Source of the DNA: Stratiolaelaps scimitus
Lineage: Eukaryota > Arthropoda > Arachnida > Mesostigmata > Laelapidae
DNA length: 64,000 nt
Direction of reading: 5' to 3'
Assembly: GCA_019614645.1 (NCBI GenBank)
Contig: JABWDB010000006.1
Location: 744,001-808,000 of the forward strand
The translations under genes and the position numbers were made by a program. The first letter of the stretch is position 1. Each line of letters begins with the position of its first letter. Positions 1 through 12,812 of the stretch are shown piece by piece. Below the pieces are notes generated by a model. The model worked only from the letters and a program-made list of their open reading frames with translations. It made no database searches and was not told the DNA's origin.

Positions 1-764
1 CGCAGTGGACGCCCTCTCGCGGTCGTGGCGCATCGCAGCACAGCAATAGTTGGGCAGCAGCGCACCAGCGGCCGTCGCTGCCATTGGCGCTGCTGTTGCC
101 GCAGCAGCGGCCGCTGCCGCCGCCGCCGCCTCACCAAACAGGCAGGCGGCCAGCGGACCGCAGCAGTCCTCACATCCTTCCTTTACCACTCTCTCTCTCC
201 CTGCCCCGTGACAACAGACCCTCAACCTCCAGCGCGCGCGCACCATCAGCCGCGCACACCCTTTCCGCTCAGGCGGCTCTCCACACTTCAGCACGGACAT
301 CACCGCCAACAGTGGAAGCCCTCCCCGATTTCGTATCGCCTCCGACTTCACCATCACAGCCGACACTACCACCTCCACCACAGAGTGCGTCGATGGTGGA
401 CAACGCGAAGGCGGGTTGCAGTCGTGAGCGACGACCGCGACCAGCCGTGCTGGCGGATCACCACAAACGGGGACAGCTGTCCGTCCACCGGTGCTTACCG
501 GACCCAGCAACTGGCCAGCAAGATTGGGTTGTTGCGCGGGGGCGGCCCGGGGGTGTGATAGAGGGCGGGTGTGCTCAAGGGGGCGTGAAAATGCTGCCCA
601 GCCGCTGCAGCTGCACTGACGATGCTGACGACCACGATGGCCGATGCTGGTCGCTGGTGGCGGCGACGGCGGCAGCAGCAGCAGCCGCCTTAGAGGGGGG
701 CCCACATTGACAGCGGTGACCGTGGCGCTTCTGCTGTCTGGTTCCAACGGTCGCTTCGCTCACC
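1..764 (+). other. GC-rich, CAG/CCG-rich 5'UTR-like block
   Basis: Very GC-rich for this window, with runs of CAG, GCC and CCG triplets (about 85-135 and 665-690) and CT tracts. Open frames here encode only Pro-, Arg-, Ala- and Ser-rich low-complexity peptides in more than one frame, as expected from base composition alone. It lies directly upstream of the candidate start codon at 765 and is separated from it in that frame by a TGA at 717-719. A promoter or 5'UTR is the simplest reading. It could also be cut off from a gene lying left of the window. Confidence 0.35.
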
Positions 765-840
765 ATGCTTAACTACTACTTGTACAATACCATTCTACAC
801 AATGCGGCATACGAGAATAACGAGATCGTGCTACGGCCAG
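765..840 (+). CDS. Candidate first coding exon, gene unknown
   Basis: ATG at 765 in a good context (CTCACC before ATG) opens 25 codons rich in Tyr and Asn (MLNYYLYNTILHNAAYENNE at the start), then one base and a consensus donor (CAG followed by GTATGC). The amino-acid make-up differs from the Pro/Arg/Ser-rich noise peptides around it, and an in-frame stop 48 bases upstream makes this ATG the natural start. I do not recognise the protein. I found no phase-1 continuation exon in the next 20 kb; joining to the open stretch at 5150 meets a stop after a few codons. It may be an alternative first exon of a large gene reaching beyond the window, or chance. Confidence 0.35.
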
Positions 841-3800
841 GTATGCATGTTTGTCCGTGAGAGCCACAACCAGCCCATCGGCAAAACTGGTTGCGGCTGC
901 TAAGGAGGCTGATGAGGAAACAGCAGATGTGGGCCAGATACCACTGGGCCCGCTTTTACAAATATTTCGTCGTGTGCGCGATATTTTTCCTTGCTTGTTG
1001 ATATGTTGACAAGAATCTGTTGATACATTGGGAGGTTGGGGTTCGAGTTGAAATGACGCTTTCTTTTTTGCATGGCTCTGTTCTCATTCATTTTTCAATG
1101 GAGAAATTGTCAATTCAATGGGATGTCGATACTGATATTACTGGCTCGTAGCCCGGTATAATCAATACATTCGAGTATAACTTTCGAGGAAAAAGCTTAT
1201 CGTTTGTTGCGTTTCTCTCGGTAGACGGTTAGATGTGAAGCAACATGGCTTTGCAAACGGCGAATCAACTGCCACCTAACAGAAAGGAGAGGGTTCATTG
1301 TTGGGCACGAAGTTTGAAGTGGAGTCGAGTTCGTTTATTGTACATATAATATATACTTCGATTTTAATAAAGCGTTTACCAGGATTGATGTCATCTCCCA
1401 TTCGCAAAACTGCACGATCTTAACAACCTACAATACACACTCGATCATTCAGATGGATACGGAGTTACCCAGAGGATGAAAGATTCCCCGGTCAAGTGGA
1501 TCATAGTTAAACTAATGATGAGACGTAAATTTGTCCGGGCTGACTCTCGATCCACATTTGACGTACACGGAACCGCTCTCGCTCAGCTTCATAAAGTGGG
1601 CCCCTTGAAAATCGTATGACCCTGTATTATTACTAGGGCTTAAACCACCTGACCTCTCTGACTGCACACTCGGATTTTGTCTTTAAATTATTGAAACCAT
1701 TCATGTTTCATATCACAGCTAATTAAGAGGGCTCATCTTAACTCTGCATCACCATTTTCTTCTATATCTCGTTGACAGGAGAGTCCCGAACAAGCACGAC
1801 CATTTAGTTGTCGACGTTGTGCCGTGGACATCATCGACCTTGGCACGCGAATCAGTCGTTCCCGGCTAATATCTCTGACTGGGTCTAATTACCATTGCCA
1901 TATGGGATTCGAGTCGTTACTACGACAAGTGACATTATCCTTTTAAAGCTAGCAAAAGCAATGGGCATGTTCTCTGGAGGGGCGGGCAGCTTAGACCCTA
2001 CGGCCTGATTGCCGGTCTGCGTGTTCCGCGACTATGTCCCCGACTACGGCATCCGAGCCCCATCTGAAACATTGTATATATACACACACCCGAGAGTTGA
2101 GTCGACACGAGAGTATTCCTTGAATCGTGGTTGTTCCCGGTCCGTCGCTCGCTTCTCGATCTTTTAATGCGCAAGGGCCATCATGGGGATCCCTACCAAA
2201 ATACGATATGAGGACCACTTCTCATTGAGAAGCAAGGCGCCCCTTGATTCCAGGATGTCATAAAACGACGAGCTGCGCTAAAACGCGTCCGACCATCTAG
2301 TGCAGTAGGGAGGTCTTCTACGTAAGACGCCTTCGCGTGCGAAAGACTGCTGAGGCAAGGGCGCATAAGGACGAGCTCATAAAAGCGACGTGCTATGGAA
2401 GCTTCATATGCATGTTAAGCGGCAGCGGTCATCTTGGGAACTCGAGACCAAGGTCATCATGGTCGTTGTCGTTATTTGAATTACTATATATGTGTATATA
2501 AGCGCGTACGTATACTATTGCTTACGCCTTGACGACGGGAATATAAATGTCGACAAACTGCCTAGTAACTAAACCTTCTTCTAATTGGTTAGCACTTTGC
2601 GGTATACAATATCTTATTTACAACTCCATGCACTGACTATGCTGGGCTCGAAAGAACTAGTTCCGTTCAATGTTCCGTATGCTCCTATATGCTTCAGTTT
2701 CTATAATAGTAATGGCCGATTTAGAGACAGTTTCCTACATCGAACATACGTTTTAAACTCGTTGCCACTATATCACAGCCTTCGAGGATGGCACGTGCTG
2801 ATAACGCTTTTGTCTAGCACAGTCGGATCGGGTTCAAAATTGCATATTGCAAATCAGAGATCAATATTCCTTGAGAATGAATCACGCACACATAGGTAAT
2901 GTTCGGTTTATTTAGTATTCGCTAGAAACAATTGTGAGGTATGAACGTGTAAAGGGCGTGGCGTCGCCTCGTTCAGATGATATCATATTATATTAGATTG
3001 CTTGAATTATAGCTTCGGGCTCTGAAAAACTTTAAGAGTTCATAGCACTCGTAATAAGCCATCTTCTAGAGCCAAAAAGGGGCAAAAATTCTTGGGTTTC
3101 AGCCCATATTTCATCGTCGCTTTCCGTTCGATTAGTAACGAAATATTTGCACCAAAAGACTAATAGCGATATTAAAATCCACAGGCAACAATTCTTAACT
3201 TTCGGTAACTATTCCTAAGGCCGGTCTATTGCTGGAATTCGTTGGTAAGTTGGCACTGTGTTAGGTGCTATATGCAGCTCGAATGAACGAAGAAGACAGG
3301 CTCGGTGCAGCGCAATTTAATTAGGGAAATTTGATACCAACCACCACCACCGAGCATAAGATAGGCGCCAAGTTCGATACTTGGCGTGCAGTTCCAACGC
3401 GCCAGCCCTTCGATCAAATGGGGCTAAGACTACCCTGGTGTATGCATTGGCCATGAATAATATAATAAACTCCTTGGAGTACGCGTTATTGTCGAAACTA
3501 TTATTAAAGAATCGAACATGGGGAAATATGGAAAATATTGAATTTCTCATAATTTTGCTAATTCACATGGAAACACTCATGGTACACTTGGCAGTGGCAG
3601 CCAAACTGAAAAAAGCGAGACTACCTAAGCAGTGGGTAATTTTCAGTTTTATTTTTGATTGATGTCGAAAGATGGAGATATTTGTCTCCATCATGACAAG
3701 ATACAGTTCTCGGATGATTGGGGTTAAAAACGTTGCTGTGATTACAACTATCATTGTGGCTTACTGAAAACTTGAATCTAGAACACACTGAACCATTAAC

Positions 3801-4990
3801 AAAAAGCAGCCCATGTGTATTGATTATGATTGTGCGTCTCGAAATATACAGATTGGTTCCACACGTCCATACATTCTCTAGCGGAGCGGAACAGGTGGAA
3901 GGCTGTTTAAGCACTTTCCACGGTGTTCGCTAATATAACAATCGAAAATACTGCATGAAGTAATTGATGACCTGGAAGATGCAAATGGTCACTTCCTAAG
4001 TTGGTCTCTCTCTCTCCCTCCCTCTTCGGCGCGTCGTAGATCGTCTTATCCGTGGTTAATTAAAGCCTCAGTTAAAGACGTGAACATTGTACTATGATTT
4101 GAATTAACACAAAGTGTCTCGTTGGCGGTGGCCCCGTTTGCTTTTTAATGAACTCTGTTCTTATTGTGTGGGTTGGATGACAATTCTATTGATATATAAT
4201 GTGTGATGTAACCGTTGCAGTTCCGTCAATAAAGCACACTTCGTATTATATTGATAAATAGTATCATATGCCGGCGGCCGAGAGAGAGGGAGATTAGTAG
4301 CCTTTGCCAAAACTACCCAAATTTCAGTGGCCAGATGCGCAATGGTGTAGGCGTCTTGTTATTGTGTAAATATGAGCTGATTTTTGGTCAGCTTACAAGT
4401 CAATGTGCGTTTGCGGGCTGTACCCGTATCTTAGGCTGCGTTTATGATACATAAAGAATACAACCGTCTGCGAACATATATCGGATGGTGACAGCACTGT
4501 CCTAAATTCAGGGTTCCAACAATTTGCCTGGAATTGAGGTGGATTTATTCTTAATTGTCATGTTCTCTCATTAGTTTCACACAGGCCGTTGTTGTTATTG
4601 TCGTTGTAGTTTTGTGTTTTACACGTATATTCTGCACCGTCCGAATGGTTTGGTTACGTCTTAGATATGAATCCTCCAATTAGTAAGAGATGTTCCGAGT
4701 TTACCAGCACACCGAGATTGCTGCCTGTAAAACTACTTGGTGTCAGCATATTTCAAGATCAGCATAATTGATTTCTAAACTTGAGAATTTGTTCTGTTGC
4801 CACACGGCTAGTTATCAGCACGGCGATGATACTTGAACGTAAACAGAGGATCGTAAATCAGCAACTCAACGGAATCATGTCTGTTGTATCGACCATCGAA
4901 CTCTGTCGTTCGTTAGCGGTTGGGCGAAATCCTTCACGCAAACAGACGCCATAAATTCTTAGGAAGTTCGGCCGCTTCCCATCTGCGACT
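841..4990. other. Intergenic or intronic, no gene seen
   Basis: AT-rich DNA with short open frames only, none with a recognisable domain or a good splice-bounded exon. It contains a CT tract near 4008-4022. I see nothing else I can support. Confidence 0.5.
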
Positions 4991-5149
4991 AATCCCAAAC
5001 TCACCCTAATAGCGTTGCCAATCACGCAGAACAACTTTGTACAGAAGCGTGCCCGATGCGATGCAGGCCGTCATCTACGTCATCGCTGTCTGCTAACGGG
5101 AAATGGGACCGGCTGGCTGGCGTCAGGACTTGAGAGGAGGCTCCCCCTC

Positions 5150-5415
5150 AGGAAGAAGTGCTCGATAGATTCTTCTACAAATATCTCCTCGATACACATT
5201 CGTGCCCGCTACCAGCTCAGCTCAGCGCCGCCAATCGACGAAACCGACGAACTCGCTGGGGACAGACAGAACGCTCTCTGGTGGTATCAATCCCGAATAG
5301 GCAGTGCCGCGCTCAGACGACTGGAGCCAAGTATCCCACCCGTCCGTCTGGCCAATTGCCAGCAGCAATGATTATGTCGATTCGTCGACACGTCAACATT
5401 AACAGCACATTAAGA
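5150..5415 (+). other. Uncertain open stretch after a good splice acceptor
   Basis: A pyrimidine-rich acceptor (GGCTCCCCCTCAG) ends at about 5150 and is followed by about 88 open codons beginning EEVLDRFFYKYLLD and ending at a TGA at 5413-5415. The stretch is more GC-rich than its surroundings and Arg/Gln-rich later on. I recognise no family, and overlapping frames are open as well. It could be a terminal exon, a decayed exon or composition noise. Confidence 0.15.
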
Positions 5416-5420
5416 TGAAT

Positions 5421-7209
5421 ACTGCCGCCGCTCGTGGTAACGTAACTTGTCCGCCGCTTTGATTAGCGAAATTTGGCGTTTGCCAAATTACCAGCGGCTC
5501 AAATACCGGCTCCTACATCCTCAACACCGATTCGGTGCGTGTGTGGATAAGCTGAAATTGATCACGATTCTTGCAACATCGCGACTATTGTAGCGTGAAT
5601 ATTGTAAACCTATGCACCAACATGGCTATTTACTTTCGTCCACTGTATCGGTAACTTTCAGTAACTTCATCGGCAACTTTCAGCGGGGATATTTCCACGA
5701 CTGATTTACACCCACTAGATGTATAATAAGTGGTGCCAAACCTCCGCAACGACAAGTTTCGCCTAAAAACCCTGATGATCTGGCTGAGAGAAAAGCAGAT
5801 CGAAGCGAAAAGCGAGGGAGAGAGAGAGAGAGAGAGACTAGCAGGTCTTGTAATATTATTCCAGGGCTGACGGCGAACGTGCAGGCGATTGGCAGGGGGC
5901 TCGGGGTTCCATTTGAAACTGAATGTCTTCGCTTTCCTTTTCTGTCTTCGTTGCCTCGCCGGTCAATTAGCCGCGTCCTAAGGAGCTGCTCGCTGCAGCA
6001 TTCGCTCGGTCTCTGCTAGTTCCAGTGCAGAACCATCAGAGCATTTACGTTCTCTCTTGGACGGTTGCGTCGGTGGTAACGGTCGATACCTGAAGCATGC
6101 ACATTTCTCCTACAGGCCCGCGACTGACGTCGATGGATCCGATGGAATAGACACGTCCCTCAGGCTATGCCGATACGCGTGTCGCAGGTAACTAGCTGCC
6201 AACGCTAATACGACCAGCAGAGTTCCCGGCAGAGGAGATGTGACTTCGTACAGGCAATTATCGTTATCACGAGCAGAGTGAGTAATAATTGAATAGACGT
6301 ACTTATATTTGGTCAGTTCGACATTTGTGGAGATATTGGCTCATTGGGAAACGAGCATCGATTGATTGTCTGTGGGAAATTGTCTGCGAAACGCCACGAT
6401 TGGCATATATCATCCACAACTCGAAGTACGTCCACTAGACGTACACCGCACTGGACACTCAACCGGACCCTTTTGAGATTCGTGCAAAACTCCAAGTATC
6501 AAATAAGCTGTGAGTTGGGTGAACTCGAGCTTCCCTTAGACCTTTTTCTATGCTAGGGTTTCGGTCATGCATGATCCACATGCGTCACTCACCCAATAGT
6601 GGAGGACTGTGAAGGTGGGAGATTGACAAATCCATAGACATACTAAACCCCTCGATTGTCCCACTCCTAGGGCTTCTTCTGGGTCTGTGACTGGGTAACC
6701 GATCACCTATATTGTTGATGCTGCCTCTGGTGAATGATGTAGCCGTATATTTGACTCAAATACTGCACGCAGCCAAAACGTGACTTAAACTCTTCTCTGG
6801 CTAGAATAGAGGGCCACAACTCAGGAATAAACGCGATACGACAGCATATGATGAAGAACATCCCTCGGCCATTTCACCTACATCTAATAGACTGATTTCG
6901 TGATGTATTTATGTTAGCTGGTAGGGTACTCTGACGCCACGGCGCTTCTTAGACCGTTAGACTTCAGTGCTCTCATCAGACTTCTCGGTTCGGACGCTAC
7001 CCGTGGGCGATTGGTCAGCCGGTATTCTTTGATGGACAGCTGACCCTCAGCTCAACGTTTGGCGTCTGCCAGCGTGGCAATCTACACAGCAGTCGGAACA
7101 CGGGAAACGACCACGCCGACATTATCCGTCGCTACTTGGTTGCTTGTAGTATTTTTGGTTACAACATCGGCTTGCATTTCCGCACGACACCGCCGGCGTT
7201 CTATGCCCG

Positions 7210-7240
<31 letters not shown>

Positions 7241-7548
7241 GTGAAATAGAGGAAGGATCACCCTCGCAGGCCAATTGTGAGATGAAAAAGCGATCAAATA
7301 TATCTTTGATCTTCGTGGGATTCGGTCCCACAAAACGGTGGTGGCACTGGTGTCCCACGGACTTTGACACAACTGCTCCAGGATTATCACCGCCGCCGGC
7401 AGCGTGACGTGTTCCAAAAAAGAAGGCTCTTAGACGAATGTGTAGTTAGATTAGGAGACGGATTTGGACCGTTTTTCCACTAATCGATCCACTGCTAAGT
7501 ATAGTTTTCACATTTGTATGTTGATTTGGGTATGACATAATAAATACG

Positions 7549-7590
<42 letters not shown>

Positions 7591-8270
7591 ACGAATACAC
7601 AACGTTTAGGTTTGAGTTTTTTTCCGGCAGGTCTCCTTCGTTGAAATCGTAGACAGACACGCATTATTGTTCTCTTGATGAAATATGATAAATCCGTGAC
7701 CAAGAAGAACACCGATGACCCAATTGCCATATCAACCAGACTCAATCTGCGATCTGTGACAACATCATCCTTAAAGTCAGCCCAGTCTACGGCATGTAAA
7801 ATAAATATATCCATTATTCTGTGCATAGTAATCATTCACACGGGTTTCGCGTCAAAGTGAAACTACCTGAAACATATCACCGTCTCCCCTCTGAGAATTG
7901 TAGCAGGGCAATCAAAAATGCACAGGTACCCAATGGCTGCTGGCGCTATTCCGGCAGCGTGTTATGTTCAACAGTCGCTTATCCCAAATACCCGATCGGC
8001 CTCGGCCCATCGCCTCTGCAATTCGCTGAAGTTGTGCAGCGATCTTCGAACTTTTTCTTCCAGCTCTATCTTGAGCCCTGCGCGTCAGTGGTCTCCATGT
8101 CCAGACTTCCTGCTACCCTCTGCGCAGGCCGACCGCCTGGCCCTGCCACACACTTTCTTCTGTGTTTTCGTCCGGTGGTGACACTTGGGCACCGTTTCCC
8201 CAGTTCGTTCTTCTACCCGAGCATTCTCGCCCGCTCCCTGACCGAAGCACTGCTTTCAGCTTGCTGACAG
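5421..8270. other. Non-coding stretch with microsatellites
   Basis: Contains a (GA)n tract at about 5816-5838, a (CT)n tract at about 7208-7240 and a pure (AT)18 tract at 7552-7587. A long open frame at 7821-8267 has no recognisable motif and is listed among rejected items. Confidence 0.5.
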
Positions 8271-8673
8271 CGACTGCGTTAGCCACTGTTCCAGCAGAGA
8301 ACGAACCTCAGTGGTCTTGCAGGACGCGCTAGGGACATTCCGGTCCTGCGTAACGTTAGTGGACAACCGAAGAGCTCGGGCCGGCCCGGCCCAGCCCCCG
8401 GTCGCCGGTGCAGCGCGCCCTTATTCAGCTCTGACTATTTTACCAGGGGGTAAGCGAGAGCGAGAGAGAGAGAGAGAGAGAGCTAGGTGAGCGTGTCCGG
8501 TTTTGCACATACACACACTCTCACAACTTCTCCGAGTTGTCTGAGAGCCAGTCTCCTCCCGCGCACTTAAACGCACAAACGCTGCCAAAGCTTCAGCGGG
8601 GCAACGGAGAGAGGTTCTTGCAACAACTAATGTACTTCTAGAAAATTCAATTCAAGTGCCCCAAGTTTATCAG
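8271..8673 (+). promoter_or_regulatory. GC-rich promoter/5'UTR-like block ending in a donor
   Basis: A GC-rich patch (GGCCGGCCCGGCCC near 8380-8396) is followed by a (GA)n tract at 8459-8482 and then CT/CA-rich sequence with no long open frame. It ends at a usable 5' splice site (ATCAG followed by GTAAAG) at about 8673. This resembles a non-coding first exon on the plus strand. No coding exon can be assigned to it, so this is inference from composition and one splice motif. Confidence 0.25.
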
Positions 8674-10102
8674 GTAAAGAGGAGTGAGCAGGAGAACTAC
8701 AGTTCACTTCAGTTGTTTGGCATTCGAGCCATAGGAAAGGAGTAGACGTTATTGGGTATTTCAGTTTTGGTCCTGTTATGCTTAAGTATATCGGGACCAG
8801 TTTGTAAACTTTCGGTTGAAGGTAGGGTCAGGAAGCTATATAGCACATCCCACCTGAGAGCTAGGCTTCCTAAAACGCTATTCTCTGGACGCTTAACAGC
8901 TTCAGTATGCTTCTTGACATACGGCCGGTAGACTTCACAGGGTTATTTGAGTTAGTTAGGCAGAAGCGGGCTCTTACACAGATTCACGTAAAAAAATAGG
9001 CTAGTTATTTACAATGGAACAACACAGCTACTACTACTACTACCACTAATACGGCTCCATGATGGAATCATCTTTGATAATGTAAATCGAACTCCGCTGT
9101 TGTCGCGACCTCGAGACCTCCGAATGAAATATTGGCGTCCGTTGCTCATTTAGGGAATACACTCTTGGGTCTTTTTGGCACCACTTTGCCAGAGAGATTA
9201 TCATGTCATTGGTGATACGAACCTATTGCTAGTCAGGCCAAGGGTATGCAGCAGTTGACCATGGTCTTCGCATTACTGGATGCATGTGGAGTTCAAAATC
9301 ATCAACATCAAGTTTATTGTTAAATGTCCAAATCGAAACAGCGACTCGACGACGACAGGCAACGAAAGGCGAATTGAATAGTATTGGCATAGCAGCCACT
9401 GTATTAAAGTATAGTCTACTCTCATTATCAGGGCTGATCAGCTGAGCTTCGGATCGATGGCTGTCGTGCACCGACACTGGCCTGACTGAGTTCTAGGCAT
9501 TCATTTTAGTTATGTTTGCATTCACGTACGTTGAACGTAGTTACCTTGTAGCAAGAACGGGCTGCATGATTTGAATGAACGAGGTCGTGAACTCTTACTT
9601 CGTTAATTATCAGCTGCAGTAGAATAAGACATTTTTAACTTACCCAAGTTGTCATCATTAGCTCCTCGCGTCTGGGCTCAGATTATTCGTCTAGACAACG
9701 TTTTTGATTGCGTCTTCAGAAAGATGATTCTTTGTTATACACGCAAAAATATGCCGTTTCCGTTATCTAAAGAAAAATAGGATTGCTTCATAAGACGGAC
9801 CCCTTAAATGCAAATGTGAAACCTGAAAACTTACGCATCCCGTTAAGTTCAGGTTTGCCCACCTCCTATATATATATATATTACCTTAGGTTTTTGAGTG
9901 CATCGGATTGGGATTACTCTGTGTTGTGGAGTGTTGCCAGGTCTCAATACGAGTAAAAGAAAACCAGAGCAGAATCTTAAATCCAACGGAGGAATTAATG
10001 AATTGCACATCTTTGCTCACCTTTTGAGTGAGAACAGATTTCTTAGAATCCCCATCGAATTCAGCAAATTGCGAGGCAATCAACAACAGTTGTGGGCATT
10101 TA

Positions 10103-10134
<32 letters not shown>

Positions 10135-12036
10135 CTCATATTCTTCATATACAGAATTCTAATTACAGTGCTTTAGCCGACTTCCATTGCTATGAACAGT
10201 ATTATACATACTTGCAAAGCTTACAGCATTGTATCAAACCCAAAAACATACAAACAATAGCGTTTCCTTCAGCCTTGCGCTTTTCTTTTTATGAACTTTC
10301 CGCTGTCCCACTAAGAGATAACGATTTCTCTGCTAGTCTCCTTTTCGTTTCATTTATTTTGCCCCGAAGTTTGGCCTCTGTGAGACGAAACTGCCCTTGT
10401 TACAACGACGGTCGGGATCGTACACAACCGACATCAAATCTAAATTGGCCCAAGAGTTTTACAACGCACTGTATTTGATTAAAAAAAAGTCCTTACTCTG
10501 TTGAGATTAGGGTCATTTTAAGAAGATTTGCGAAGGTGCGGCATCAAATCATTGGTCAGGCCGTCCAAGTAGAGCGGTGACAATAATGTATAATTAGTCA
10601 ACCGAGTGGGTCTAAGTGGTTCTGTTTTGCTGTCATCGTTACCGCAAAGGAGCCTACCAAAACGTACATAGTAAGACATTCCAATTTGAGCGTACAAGCT
10701 TCGAGAGATCACACTGTCAAATCATAATAACAACCACAAGTTTCTTCAAGAATTCGTGAATCAACACGGGAGTATGTGCGTATGTCATATTATTATTATT
10801 ATAACATAATCGTACATTCAGTGACTTAAGCAATATGCTGTAATATTCATAAATGTTACAGTATTGAAAATTAAATTTAAAAAAGTAGCAATAACCTCCA
10901 TATATTTCTGCACGATATAGTACACATGTTTAAATTGAGAATAACAGAGACTAGACTGAGCAAAATTGAGCTCATGCGAAGCACATGAACTCATCTAGTT
11001 AACACGGCGATTGATTCTTGCAATAGCAACCGATCGAGGTATTTCATCAGCAATCACAGCGTATCACGTAATGAGAAATATGTCGTACGAACGTGTCGTA
11101 CGAAATAGCATTTAAAAGTTTTATGAGCAACCCAAGGGAACGCATTGCTTAAAATAGCTTGCCGGTATCTTGCCCCCGCTCGCTGATATATCCAACGCAG
11201 TGTTCGCGAACTAAAACAATAATAGTGATATTGCTACTGACGTACCCAGGCGCTGTTGTATGCTAACCTAACCTAAACATATTTCGCTAAACGGCTTTGT
11301 CAAGTTTCTCTGTTGGATGCTTCCGCCTGCATCTCTCTGACTTACTCAGCAAGCTGGATTTTGCCAGGTCGCCAAGAACGGGAAAACAGAGCCTAGAGAT
11401 CTACCTCGAGCTTTCGGAGCAGACCAGCATCTGAACCCTGCAGCAGTAGCAGATGGTTGTAGTCGCTGACCATACGGCTGTGTACCGAGGGTCTGCCCTG
11501 TATTTGCAGCCCTCGGGAAGCTATAGTAGTATAGCCTCCAGGGAGAGGCGGAGCGTCAAATATTAACGGTGATGCCTCCGTGTCTGTCTATGCATCCGAG
11601 CCGGGAGGCGTTTCAGTAATGAGGATGGCGGGCTAGCGGAATCGTCCAACATATAACCTCAGGAGCGATATACCGGCAGTGTCTACACGAGTGAAGCAGG
11701 AACCGACACACTCCAAGTACTACAGTGAACACCACCACAGCTCGCGGACATAAGAACTTCTATCTATGCGGAGAGGAGAAGCCGTTTCGCTGAGCCTTAC
11801 GGCCTTTGAAATTCTCAGCAAGACGAAATATATGTTTGCGGGTAATCGTAGCACGCGGTGGTAGCAAAACAAACGAATACGAGATGAAGGTTTAAGTGTG
11901 TGTGTGTGTTGCTTAAGCCACATCTTATCGAGAGATATAAGTTAGTTCTTGCTATTTTATCTTACATTGATTGTCCTTGACTGCGAAGCCAGGTGAGCTA
12001 GCTTGAATGCATATTCACTGCGCTCGTGACATTGCT
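8674..12036. other. Intergenic, no gene seen
   Basis: AT-rich sequence with an (AT)n tract at about 10106-10134, small ATT runs near 10790-10800 and scattered short open frames without motifs. Confidence 0.5.
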
Positions 12037-12143
12037 TCTGAAATGAATTCAATAGATCTGAAATGAATTCAATAGATCTGAAATGGGATTCAGTAGATCT
12101 GAAATGGGATTCAGTAGATCTGAAATGGGATTCAAGTGATCTG
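12037..12143. repeat. Minisatellite, 20/21-bp unit, five copies
   Basis: Five head-to-tail units start at 12037, 12057, 12077, 12098 and 12119, each beginning TCTGAAATG. The first two units (20 bp) continue AATTCAATAGA. The third and fourth (21 bp) continue GGATTCAGTAGA. The fifth ends AAGTGA. Units 1-2 and units 3-4 are pairwise identical, so amplification was stepwise and recent. On the minus strand the array happens to be open and would read as a repeated SHFRSTE-like peptide, but no gene context supports translation. Confidence 0.9.
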
Positions 12144-12757
12144 CTATAATGTGATTTTTTATGAAAAATAACAATAGCAGGAGAATCATATTGCCTTTTC
12201 ACGAGCCCTAAGCCAATTGCTTGGGCAGGACAGCAATTTTTGTATTGTTTTAGTGGAAATTCAGTGCTTTTTTCCCTAAAACTCCATATTCCCAGCACTC
12301 GTACCAGTTTCACAATTGAGTTCACTTCGTTTTTATGGCTAGCACAACATACAGTCTTAAGGGATCATCAAGCGAACATTTTTTGAAAGAGCTGCTTCCC
12401 TATGGGAGGTTATAAATGTCGTTACGGCACAGAGCTCCGTCGCTGCAACACGCGTCGCGCTATAATCTCAGATTGGCACTTGTCGTCGTTCACCGTTCCA
12501 GACAGCGTAGCGTGTTGCGCACCGCACGAGGGCATAACGAGCGCTCCAGCTGCAAGCGTGAAAAGAACGTAGCTGGAATGAAGGTGGTCATAGACCACTA
12601 CTAAAATATGGTGGATATTGCAAAGGAAGTATCTATATGTAACGCGAATGACAGAAGTTATATGAACTGGACCCAGATCGCGTTTCGGTTATGTTACGGG
12701 ATCTACGTCTAGCCAGCCCCTAGAAACTGGAGGTGACAGTCATTTCATTTCATTTGC

Positions 12758-12812
12758 GGTTTATTTTCGGAACTGCAGTTTCACAATGCTTAAGTTCTCG
12801 CAAAAAAAAAAA
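12758..12812 (-). repeat. Dispersed repeat family A, copy 1
   Basis: Member of a roughly 50-bp family. Read on the minus strand it runs: poly-T, CGAGAACTTAAGCATTGTG, then CTGCAGTTCC, then an AATAAA. Other copies lie at 24794-24839, 32932-32977, 34181-34228 and 50601-50652. The conserved AATAAA suggests the 3' end of a retroposed transcript, but this is inference. No coding sequence is attached. Confidence 0.6.

Noticed and set aside
84..710. 208-codon Pro/Ala/Ser-rich open frame
   Set aside because: Overlapping frames are open too, the sequence is GC-rich triplet repeat, and there is no domain. Composition explains it.
7821..8267. 148-codon open frame in a GC-richer patch
   Set aside because: No recognisable motif, no splice context, and the opposite strand is partly open as well.
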